Shown piece by piece: positions 36,871 through 44,331 of a DNA stretch of 64,000 nucleotides. The notes beneath the pieces are model-generated. The model ran no database searches. It saw only the letters and a program-made list of their open reading frames with translations, and had not been told where the DNA came from. Source of the stretch: Endozoicomonas sp. G2_1 (GTDB taxonomy: Bacteria; Pseudomonadota; Gammaproteobacteria; Enterobacterales; Alteromonadaceae). Every line of letters begins with the position of its first letter. The stretch's first letter is position 1. The DNA is taken from contig NZ_JAGHQT010000015.1 of the NCBI RefSeq assembly GCF_017744155.1, positions 1-64,000 on the forward strand, written 5' to 3'. The translations under genes and the position numbers were made by a program.

Positions 36871-38883
36871 ATGCTTAAAGATTTTGTCAGTGCCAGCGGC
36901 ACACGTTTGTTATTCCCTTTGCTTATCTGTACTGGCGGCAATGTGTACGCAAGTGAAAATGACCATGGTCATCACGAACATGAGCACGACAGCCAAGCTA
37001 TTGAAAAAATTCAGGTTAAAGCGTCGCGTTTAGGGCGTATTGTCACCGAATCGGCAACTCGAACCGAAATTATTAACGGCGAAGAAATTCAAGAAAAAGC
37101 GTTAATGCGACCCGGTAATATTTCAATGTTAGTAGCGGAAACGGGCGGAGTTAGGGTACAAACCACTTCGCCAGCGCTTGGCAGTGCCAATGTTCGTTTG
37201 CAAGGCTTATATGGCCGTTATACTCAGTTGCTCAGCGATGGTTTACCGCTTTATGGTGGTCAAACCGCGTCGATTGGCTTACTGCAAATCCCACCAACGG
37301 ATCTGGCCAACGTAGAAATTATTAAAGGGTCGGCGTCATCGCTTTATGGCAGTTCTGCATTAGGTGGTGTCATCAACCTTATCTCACGAACACCGTCACA
37401 CCGAACCGAAGGCGAAGTGTTATTAAATGCAACCTCGCGTAATGGCCAAGACATTACGTCGTACTTTGCTACACCATTATCAGAACAAACCAGTGGCTCG
37501 GTCACTGCGGGTATTCATCATCAAAAAGCGCAAGATCTCGACGACGATGGCTGGATCGATATCGCCGGCTATGAGCGTGCTACTGTTCGTCCTCGATTTT
37601 ATTGGCAAGGTGACGACGGTGAAAGCCTATACGTCACCGTTGGCGCGATGAAAGAGCAACGCGATAGCGGAACTTTAGATAATGCAGCTATTTTTAGGGC
37701 GACCACGCCTGATGGTAACCCATACCAACTAAAGCAAGATACCTTAAGACTCGACACTGGCTTTGTTTACGACCAACCGCTGGGTGAAGTTCTTAACCTC
37801 AATGTTCGCGGCTCTGCGATGAATCAAGATCACGACCATCAATACGGCAGTGTTTTGGAGTTTGATGATCACAGTAGCTACCTAATTGAATCAAGTGTAT
37901 CGGGTTATAGTGATAACAGTGCTTGGCTGTTTGGCAGTGCCTTACAATCGGATAAATTCGATTCAGAAACTTTCCCCGAGTTTAATTATTCTTACCAAGT
38001 ACCGGGAGTATTTTCGCAGTTTGATCTCGATGCCAGCGATACTGTGTCGCTGTCGGTAAGTGCTCGTGTTGATTGGCACAGCGAATATGGCAAGCAATTT
38101 AGCCCGCGGGTATCTGTATTATATCAGCCCGACAATTGGACGATTCGAGGTGCTTACGGTCAAGGTTTTTACGCGCCAACGCCGTTTATTGAAGACATTG
38201 ACGAACCCGGACTGTCACGGCTTGCTCCGCTAGAAAACCTCGAAGAAGAACGCGCTTCAACCGCGTCTGTTGATGTCAGTTACACCATTGCCAACCTCGA
38301 AACTAGCGTGACTTTTTTTGCTTCTGATGTTGAAAATGTCACCGAATTAGAAGTTATTAATGAGGCTGAGCGCACTAACAACCGACAAGTGCGTATCGTT
38401 AACGCCCAAGGTGATAGCGAAATAAGAGGTACGGAACTATTGCTGCGCTATCGCTGGCGCGACATTAAATTTACTGGTAGCTACTTGTATACCGACAGCA
38501 GCGAGCAAAGTGATACTAATGTTGGCACGGTGCCTATTACCTTAACCCCGAAACACTCGGCGGGCCTAGTCGTGATGTGGGAAGAACACGGTAGCCACTT
38601 ACTCGGGTTTGAGGCTTATTACACAGGGACTCAACGATTAGAAAATAACCCTTATCGCGACTACAGTGATGCTTATTGGCATTTAGGTATACTCGGCCAA
38701 ATAACTGTTGGTAGCATTAGCTACTTTTTAAATGCTGAAAACTTGCTTAATGTTCGGCAAACCCGCGAAGATCCGCTGCTATTGCCAGAGCAAGCGCCGA
38801 GCGGCCGCTGGACCACCGATATTTGGTCACGCAACGACGGTTTCACGGTTAACGCAGGAATTCGCATCACATTTGGCGATTAG
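36871..38883 (+). CDS. TonB-dependent receptor, probably for zinc or copper
   Basis: A 670-residue outer-membrane receptor. After the signal peptide comes a His-rich string, HGHHEHEHD (residues 33-41), then a TonB box region (IEKIQVKAS), a plug domain (NVRLQGLYGRYTQLLSDG, IKGSASSLYGSSALGGVINL) and a 22-strand barrel ending in aromatic-type TVNAGIRITFGD. The His string near the mature N-terminus is found in ZnuD-like metal receptors. It would pull a metal or metal complex across the outer membrane. No regulator lies nearby; a Zur or CueR site was not recognised. Confidence 0.85.
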   Translation: MLKDFVSASGTRLLFPLLICTGGNVYASENDHGHHEHEHDSQAIEKIQVKASRLGRIVTESATRTEIINGEEIQEKALMRPGNISMLVAETGGVRVQTTSPALGSANVRLQGLYGRYTQLLSDGLPLYGGQTASIGLLQIPPTDLANVEIIKGSASSLYGSSALGGVINLISRTPSHRTEGEVLLNATSRNGQDITSYFATPLSEQTSGSVTAGIHHQKAQDLDDDGWIDIAGYERATVRPRFYWQGDDGESLYVTVGAMKEQRDSGTLDNAAIFRATTPDGNPYQLKQDTLRLDTGFVYDQPLGEVLNLNVRGSAMNQDHDHQYGSVLEFDDHSSYLIESSVSGYSDNSAWLFGSALQSDKFDSETFPEFNYSYQVPGVFSQFDLDASDTVSLSVSARVDWHSEYGKQFSPRVSVLYQPDNWTIRGAYGQGFYAPTPFIEDIDEPGLSRLAPLENLEEERASTASVDVSYTIANLETSVTFFASDVENVTELEVINEAERTNNRQVRIVNAQGDSEIRGTELLLRYRWRDIKFTGSYLYTDSSEQSDTNVGTVPITLTPKHSAGLVVMWEEHGSHLLGFEAYYTGTQRLENNPYRDYSDAYWHLGILGQITVGSISYFLNAENLLNVRQTREDPLLLPEQAPSGRWTTDIWSRNDGFTVNAGIRITFGD

Positions 38884-38900
38884 TTTTTGTGAAAGATGTT

Positions 38901-38933
38901 GGCTTAATGGCTCTGGCAAATATCCATTAAGCC
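38901..38933 (+). terminator. Hairpin after the TonB receptor gene
   Basis: GGCTTAATGG (38901-38910) pairs perfectly with CCATTAAGCC (38924-38933) over a 13-base loop, 18 bases past the stop. There is no U-run, so termination is only possible. Confidence 0.4.
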
Positions 38934-38962
38934 CACGCCAAAAAAAGTAGGAAATTGAAACA

Positions 38963-39400
38963 TTGGTGAAGATAGACGTTGGCTCAATAGATGATGTTGT
39001 TAGCTTGAATGCTCAAATCCCTGAATTTAATCAAAACAAGCTATTGAAAGAGAAAATAACGGAACGAGTGCGCGATAAACAACACCTCGTTTTAGTTGCC
39101 CGTCTCGATGGGCTGCTTATCGGCTACAAGGTTGGGTATCAGTACTCTGCTGATACTTTTTATAGCTGGTTAGGTGCTGTTTTGCCCGAATATCGGGGGC
39201 GTGGTGTTGCAACTAAACTCAGAGAGTTTCAAGAGTCTTGGGCAAAAAACAATGGCTATCGAGAACTAGAAGTCAAATCAATGAACCAGTTTCCTGCCAT
39301 GTTAAACCTCTTAATATCAAGTGGTTACCACATCTATGGATATCAAGAAGGCTGTATTAAGGGCGCAGGTAAAATTCTGTTTAGTAAAAAACTTGTTTAG
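38963..39400 (+). CDS. GNAT-family N-acetyltransferase
   Basis: A 145-residue GNAT acetyltransferase. The acetyl-CoA loop is visible as VLPEYRGRGVATKLREF (about residues 74-90), followed by NNGYRELEVKSMN. The substrate is unknown. The start is TTG 38963 or GTG 38966; AGGAAATTGAAACA is upstream. It may be cotranscribed with the TonB receptor, whose stop is 79 bases away, but a hairpin lies between. Convergent with the LysR at 39404, 3 bases apart. Confidence 0.82.
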   Translation: MVKIDVGSIDDVVSLNAQIPEFNQNKLLKEKITERVRDKQHLVLVARLDGLLIGYKVGYQYSADTFYSWLGAVLPEYRGRGVATKLREFQESWAKNNGYRELEVKSMNQFPAMLNLLISSGYHIYGYQEGCIKGAGKILFSKKLV

Positions 39401-39403
39401 TGC

Positions 39404-40375
39404 TCACTCAACTTGATGATTGTTTTTAAAAGGCTGAAAACTTTGTTGTTCAATAAATTCTAAAAAGCAACGAACTTTCTGAGATTGCTTACTTTCCTTA
39501 GCGTAGTGCATGTAAATATTTGGAATGTTGCACCAGTGATCTCGTAAAATAGGCACTAATGAGCCGTTTTCAAACTGCTCATCTAATACAAAGTCTATCA
39601 TCATACCAATGCCAAAATCTTGCCTAACCATATCAACTAAAGCGGTCATGTCATTAACAACCATCGCAGTATTGGTATCAATATTTACTATTTCACTGCT
39701 GTTAGTAGGCTGCTTGTGTAAACGCAATGGCGCGAGTTTTTTACTGGTCGGCATTCTCAGTTTGACCATGGCATGACTTGAAAGTTGACTGATTGAGGTT
39801 GGCAAACCTTGGAGTTCAATATAGCGTTGTGAAGCAAATAAAGCAGCTTTAAATATGTGGCTATTTCCCTGTTTACTCGGGTGAAAAGGTTTCGTAATCA
39901 TACTTTCTTCAACTCGTTCTCCGTATCTAAAGCCAATATCAAACTGTTGCTCAACGTGCTGGTCAAGCGTATCTGATAAGGTTATGTCCAATTGAATAGC
40001 AGGGTAGGTGCGCTGAAAATTTACCAGCAGATCTTTGACAAACCAATGATATATAGTAGTTGCTATGTTTAGTGACAAGGTCCCACACGGGCTATTATTG
40101 AGGTCATAGACAACCTCAACGGATTTAGCCAACTCGTCAATAGCAAAGTGTGTAGAACAATATAGTTGGTTGCCGATATCGGTTAGTTTTATCGCCCGTG
40201 TCGTGCGGGTGAATAATGTTTGTCCAAGCTGCTGTTCCAGTGTTTTTAGTGATGAGCTAACAGATGCTGAACTAATGCCCAAGTGCTTAGATGCTTTACT
40301 GATATTACCTGCTTCAACAATGGCCTTAAAAGTGATTAATTGATTGTAGGTAACGCCGTTAACGAACTCTCGCAT
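39404..40375 (-). CDS. LysR-family regulator divergent from the MBL-fold gene
   Basis: A 323-residue CrgA-type LysR protein and a paralogue of that at 33134: both share the NGxxxNQL start and FTRTTRxIxLT after the helix-turn-helix. Its effector domain (FDIGFRYGERVEESMITKPF) has a short insertion, SKQGNSHIF. It faces the MBL-fold gene across an intergenic space with an 11-bp inverted repeat and a half-conserved copy of the TTATTAG-N7-CTAATAA site. Confidence 0.86.
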   Translation of the reverse strand: MREFVNGVTYNQLITFKAIVEAGNISKASKHLGISSASVSSSLKTLEQQLGQTLFTRTTRAIKLTDIGNQLYCSTHFAIDELAKSVEVVYDLNNSPCGTLSLNIATTIYHWFVKDLLVNFQRTYPAIQLDITLSDTLDQHVEQQFDIGFRYGERVEESMITKPFHPSKQGNSHIFKAALFASQRYIELQGLPTSISQLSSHAMVKLRMPTSKKLAPLRLHKQPTNSSEIVNIDTNTAMVVNDMTALVDMVRQDFGIGMMIDFVLDEQFENGSLVPILRDHWCNIPNIYMHYAKESKQSQKVRCFLEFIEQQSFQPFKNNHQVE

Positions 40376-40382
40376 AAATTAA

Positions 40383-40403
40383 TTGTTAAGTTAAACCTAA
40401 TAA
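40383..40403. promoter_or_regulatory. Degenerate copy of the LysR palindrome upstream of the LysR gene at 39404
   Basis: TTGTTAA-GTTAAAC-CTAATAA keeps the right arm exactly and 5 of 7 bases of the left arm of the promoter A/B site. It sits 8-28 bases before the LysR start. As this LysR is a paralogue of that at 33134, a related operator would be expected. Confidence 0.4.
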
Positions 40404-40460
40404 TGATTAAGGATTATGCCCACTATTTATTTGGTTATTCAAAATTTATAATCATTATTA
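40398..40460. promoter_or_regulatory. 11-bp inverted repeat between divergent LysR and MBL-fold genes
   Basis: TAATAATGATT (40398-40408) is perfectly repeated in inverse at 40450-40460, with 41 bases between. The span lies between the two starts (40375 minus, 40509 plus). The distance between arm centres, 52 bases, is close to five helical turns, so both arms would face the same side of the DNA. Confidence 0.5.
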
Positions 40461-40508
40461 CTAGATATAGCGACAGTTGGCAGCGTAAGTAGAGGTATAG
40501 CAAACGGT

Positions 40509-41276
40509 ATGGCGAAAGTTCCATTTACAATTACACGTATAAATAACGCGAGTATTTTGATTGGTATTGGTGAACATTTTATTTTTACCGATCCCTATTT
40601 TATTGATGTTCCTTTTATTGGTGTTTTGGAGCCTGCGGCAATAGCAGTTAAAGATTTACCGCCATTAACGGCTATTTTAGGCTGCCATGACGTTGTCGAC
40701 CATTGGCAAATGGATGGATTAGTTGATTATCCCCATAACAAAGATGATGTTCGATTATTTGTTGCCATGGAGTCTCAAGCAGAAAGTGCTAGAGAAGCTG
40801 GTTTTAAACAGGTTGAAGTGCTGTCGTGGGGGCACAAACGAGTGTTAGCGGGCGGCTTAATTATAGAGTCAGTTCAAGCGCAAAAAATGTTGAAGTGGAC
40901 TGTTAATAATTATGTTGTGCGTTTACAAGATACGGCGATATTTTTTGGCAGTGAAGCACGAGACCTACCACCACTTGTTGAGTACAAGAAACAACATGGT
41001 GCTGTTGATATTGCTATTTTACCGGTTAATGGCGTTCATCTAATGACTTTTTATCAGTTGGTGATGACAGCTGATGAGGCGGTTGAGGGAACTAAATTAC
41101 TCGGTGATAAAACCTTGTTTGCAATTCACGACGCACATAAAAGCTGGCCACTACTATTGCCAGTGAAGAGTTCAGGCAGAGATGCAGAAAAAGCTTCGAA
41201 ACGCTATCAGGATATAAACGTAGTCAGAATACCGACAGGTCAGCTCTGGCAGTTTTCTGACGGTTTAGGTGAATAG
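40509..41276 (+). CDS. Metallo-beta-lactamase-fold protein (UlaG-like) with altered metal site
   Basis: A 255-residue protein of the UlaG-type MBL group: strand INNASILIGIGEHFIFTDPY at the start, LPVNGVHLM and FAIHDAHKSW later. The usual HxHxDH metal motif reads H60-D-V-V-D64-H65: the second histidine is Val62. Asp64, His65, and a late His (AIHDAH) remain, so a one-metal site is possible, or loss of hydrolase activity. No signal peptide. It overlaps the next small membrane gene by a base or nearly so, and is divergent from its presumed LysR regulator. Confidence 0.75.
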   Translation: MAKVPFTITRINNASILIGIGEHFIFTDPYFIDVPFIGVLEPAAIAVKDLPPLTAILGCHDVVDHWQMDGLVDYPHNKDDVRLFVAMESQAESAREAGFKQVEVLSWGHKRVLAGGLIIESVQAQKMLKWTVNNYVVRLQDTAIFFGSEARDLPPLVEYKKQHGAVDIAILPVNGVHLMTFYQLVMTADEAVEGTKLLGDKTLFAIHDAHKSWPLLLPVKSSGRDAEKASKRYQDINVVRIPTGQLWQFSDGLGE

Positions 41277-41278
41277 TG

Positions 41279-41578
41279 ATGACGGCTCTCGAAATTAACA
41301 GTTTATATCAAAGAGCGCAAAAGACGCAGCAACGACGACTAGTGATAAGGTCAATTATTGCTCTGGCCTTATTTACCGCTGCTGTGCTTAACTACTTTGA
41401 CTCGACTTTATCACATAGCGTTCATTTAATTATCTATGTCGCGATAGCACTATTTTTTTGTATTTCCTACAGTACAGGGCATCGGACAGGAGCCGTAAAA
41501 GATTTGAAAAAAATCGCTGACTATTACATCCAGCATGATTCTCGCTTAGCGGCTATTAATAAAAATACTGAAGTTTAA
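41279..41578 (+). CDS. Small two-helix membrane protein
   Basis: A 99-residue protein with a basic N-terminus, two membrane helices (about residues 25-42 and 49-65) and a polar C-terminal tail. ATG 41279 lies 2 bases after the MBL stop with AGGTGAATAGTG upstream; a GTG at 41276 overlaps that stop. Tight spacing suggests it works with the MBL-fold protein. No family recognised. Confidence 0.6.
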   Translation: MTALEINSLYQRAQKTQQRRLVIRSIIALALFTAAVLNYFDSTLSHSVHLIIYVAIALFFCISYSTGHRTGAVKDLKKIADYYIQHDSRLAAINKNTEV

Positions 41579-41582
41579 TAGT

Positions 41583-41608
41583 TTAGGTGATTACCTAAGT
41601 ACTTTTTT
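41583..41608 (+). terminator. Weak terminator after the small membrane gene
   Basis: TTAGGT (41583-41588) pairs with ACCTAA (41593-41598) around a 4-base loop, followed by GTACTTTTTT. The stem is short and A/T-rich. Confidence 0.4.
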
Positions 41609-41636
41609 AGCTTTCTTAACGATAGAACAATGACTT

Positions 41637-41990
41637 ATGACATCATCTAAGACACTTTTTTTCGCCAAATTACTATTGTCACTAATATTACTAGGTGCAG
41701 GTGCCGCAAAACTTATGGTGATGCCTGATGTTCACCTTAGCTTTGCGGTATTGGGGCTTCCATCTTGGTCTGGTTACTTGATTGGGTTTATCGAAGTTAT
41801 TACGAGCATTGGTCTATTTATTCGCGTAGCCACCAATCTATCTGCTTTCACCTCGGGCTTCATTTTAGTTGGAGCTTTCTATTACCACGCTGTTCACACG
41901 CCAATTATTGAAGCGGCCACTGCGATTCTCGCACTAATGCTTTGTTTTTACATACTCTTTAAAAACAACTTTTCTCAATCTATCAGGTAA
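41637..41990 (+). CDS. DoxX-like membrane protein
   Basis: A 117-residue protein with four hydrophobic helices and the DoxX-type pattern LLGAGAAKLM in helix 1 and IGFIEVITSIGLF in helix 2. DoxX proteins sit in the inner membrane and are linked to thiol and quinone stress; no enzyme activity is firmly known. ATG 41637 has no strong ribosome site. It follows the MBL pair after a weak terminator and is convergent with the next LysR gene. Confidence 0.75.
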   Translation: MTSSKTLFFAKLLLSLILLGAGAAKLMVMPDVHLSFAVLGLPSWSGYLIGFIEVITSIGLFIRVATNLSAFTSGFILVGAFYYHAVHTPIIEAATAILALMLCFYILFKNNFSQSIR

Positions 41991-42020
41991 AAGCTCTAAA
42001 TCGCCTTAATGTGGGAGCAT

Positions 42021-42989
42021 TTAATACTGCCACTGCTCACGTGTTGGGTTACCGTACATTTCGGCAAAGCCGGGAATATTTTGCTCCCAGTAGGGCACAG
42101 GATTGCCAACATACTCTTTAACCGCTTCAAAAAACAGTCGAGTTCTCAGGGGCAAATCGCGGTGTGGATAAACCGCGTATATTGCGGCAAAGTCGCGCAG
42201 TTTCATTTGTTTCATAAATGGCACCAGCTGTCCTGATTTTACTTCATTGTGAATTTGAAATGCTGGCGCTAAGTAATAACAGTTACCTGCGAGCGCGCTG
42301 AGTTTCATGATCTCAACTTCATTGGCTGCGAAGCGGCAATTCATCGGCATGCGAGCTGGCTGATTATTGTCGTCAACATAATCAATATAGTCTGCTCTAA
42401 ATTTTTCACCGGCGTAGCATGTTGCCGGTAACTCAGCTAACTCTTCTACAGTTTGAGGCTCGCCGTAGCGCGCTAAAAAGTTTGGTGATGCCAACAGCAC
42501 TAGGCGGTTTCTGGCAAGGTAGCGGGCAACCAGCGAAGAGTCCTTTAACTCACCGACTCGAAAAGCCAAATCGTAGCCGTCGCCAACAATGTCTAGTACC
42601 CGGTCGCCAACATAAAGCTCTATTTCAACGTCGGGGAAACGTTGCTGAAAGTCGTTGATTACTGGTTGCAGTATTTGCTGCGCAAGCGGGTAGCTACAAG
42701 TAACGCGCAGCCGACCTTTAGGCTCTAAGTGATAGTTTTCTGCAAGCCGCGAGGTATCGTCGAGCAAACTTTTTAGTTCTCGGGCTTTTCTCAAAACTTC
42801 ATTACCGGCACCTGTGATTGAAAACGAGCGCGTGGTTCTATTGAGCAATCGAACGCCGAGTTCTTGTTCAAGTTTGGCTATTTGTTTCGATACGACTGAG
42901 CGATCTATTTGGCGGTGCTCAGCAACTTTGGCGAAAGAACCTCGCTCAGTAACGTCTAAAAACAATAATATTCGGCTTGATGTATCCAT
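42021..42989 (-). CDS. LysR-family regulator divergent from the RND pump
   Basis: A 322-residue CrgA-type LysR regulator: FLDVTERGSFAKVAEHRQID, LEQELGVRLLNRTTRSFSIT, then GYDLAFRVGELKDSSLVARY in the effector domain. ATG 42989 is 133 bases from the divergent RND adaptor start. The gene order LysR / RND adaptor / RND pump / MDR oxidoreductase recalls mexT-mexE-mexF and mexS of Pseudomonas, so it probably activates or represses the pump. Confidence 0.87.
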   Translation of the reverse strand: MDTSSRILLFLDVTERGSFAKVAEHRQIDRSVVSKQIAKLEQELGVRLLNRTTRSFSITGAGNEVLRKARELKSLLDDTSRLAENYHLEPKGRLRVTCSYPLAQQILQPVINDFQQRFPDVEIELYVGDRVLDIVGDGYDLAFRVGELKDSSLVARYLARNRLVLLASPNFLARYGEPQTVEELAELPATCYAGEKFRADYIDYVDDNNQPARMPMNCRFAANEVEIMKLSALAGNCYYLAPAFQIHNEVKSGQLVPFMKQMKLRDFAAIYAVYPHRDLPLRTRLFFEAVKEYVGNPVPYWEQNIPGFAEMYGNPTREQWQY

Positions 42990-43122
42990 TAATCTTCACT
43001 TTGTTTTGCTTTCAATTAATTTTATTGGTGCTAAATGGGCAACACTGTGTGTGATTATAGGTGATTTATTGGCAATAGTTTAGTCCTTAGAATAGCGCCC
43101 AACTTTTGGGAGAGTTTTTAAT

Positions 43123-44322
43123 ATGAACAAGAAAATCGCTACTTTGGCATTGGTTTCTACACTGGCATTGTTAGGTTGTAACACTGAGCCAGCCGAAACT
43201 GTCAGCCAGCCAAGTACAGCACCTATTGACGTAGCACACGTTGCGTACCGCGAAGTACAGTCATGGCATACCTATACAACACGATTAGAATCGCCTGAAC
43301 GAGTCGTGTTAATGCCACGAGTTTCTGGCGTTGTTGATCAAATTACTTTTGTTGAAGGGCAAAAGGTTAGTCAGGGGCAAGTACTGTTTAAAATTGACCC
43401 GAGACCTTTTCAAGCGCAAGTAAACCGCTTGCAAGCGCAAATACTAAGTGCCGAAGCCGCACTCGAAGAGGCCGAGCGCAGAGAAAAGCGCGCGCAAAAC
43501 TTGGGTAAAACCAGTGCTATTGCCGTTGAACAAATTGACTCGCGCTCATCGCAAACTAAACAGCGCCGTGCAGAGTTATTAGCACTACGCGCAGAATTAG
43601 ATGCGGCGCAACTCGATTTGGGTTTCACTGAAGTAAAATCGCCTATTACTGGTGTTATTTCTCGGGCTGAAATCACTAAGGGTAATAATGTCACCGCTAA
43701 CCAAAGTGTGTTGACTAATATTATTGCCGACCACCAAATGTATGCTTACTTTAATATTGATGAGCGCACTTGGAATACCGAGTTTCAAACGCTTAGTGCC
43801 GATCAACCACTACCTGTTTTACTGGCGTTAACCGGAGATAAAAACAGCCGATTCACCGGAGTTATTGATTTTGTCGACAATGCCGTTAACCCGTCAACTG
43901 GCACCATTCGGGTGCGCGCTAATTTTGAAGAGAACGACGGTCAGTTGCGCGCTGGCTCATTTGCTCGGCTAACACTAGCGTCGTCAGGCAAACACAAAGA
44001 GGTTCTAGTACCTGATCGCGCCATTGGCACCGATTTAAAAAACCGCTATGTCTTAGTGATGACGGAAAACAACACGCTTGATTACCGTTTGGTTGAAGTA
44101 GGTGAGCGCTATGGGCACTACCGTGCAATTGTTAGTGGCTTAACACCGAATGATGTTATTGCCGTCAACGGCCCTGGCAAAGCTTGGCCTGGCATGGCGA
44201 TTACCCCAAGAGAAGTATCACTAGATTTGTCTGAAGTTGCCCTTACTCTCAAGCAGAAAGTAGAGCAAAACAGCGAACGTGACGATAGCCGTCAGCCATT
44301 GCTTGCTGCCCGTTTTCACTAG
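43123..44322 (+). CDS. RND efflux periplasmic adaptor (MexE/AcrA-like)
   Basis: A 399-residue membrane-fusion lipoprotein. The lipobox is LALLGC with Cys19. The lipoyl/barrel-sandwich halves (RVSGVVDQITFVEGQKVSQG and FTEVKSPITGVISRA) flank a coiled-coil hairpin (about 95-165, AQILSAEAALEEAERREKR). The beta-barrel and membrane-proximal domains follow. It links the inner-membrane pump to an outer-membrane channel. ATG 43123 follows GGGAGAG. First gene of the RND operon; no outer-membrane channel gene is present, so an unlinked TolC must serve. Confidence 0.93.
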   Translation: MNKKIATLALVSTLALLGCNTEPAETVSQPSTAPIDVAHVAYREVQSWHTYTTRLESPERVVLMPRVSGVVDQITFVEGQKVSQGQVLFKIDPRPFQAQVNRLQAQILSAEAALEEAERREKRAQNLGKTSAIAVEQIDSRSSQTKQRRAELLALRAELDAAQLDLGFTEVKSPITGVISRAEITKGNNVTANQSVLTNIIADHQMYAYFNIDERTWNTEFQTLSADQPLPVLLALTGDKNSRFTGVIDFVDNAVNPSTGTIRVRANFEENDGQLRAGSFARLTLASSGKHKEVLVPDRAIGTDLKNRYVLVMTENNTLDYRLVEVGERYGHYRAIVSGLTPNDVIAVNGPGKAWPGMAITPREVSLDLSEVALTLKQKVEQNSERDDSRQPLLAARFH

Positions 44323-44331
44323 GAGAAAACC

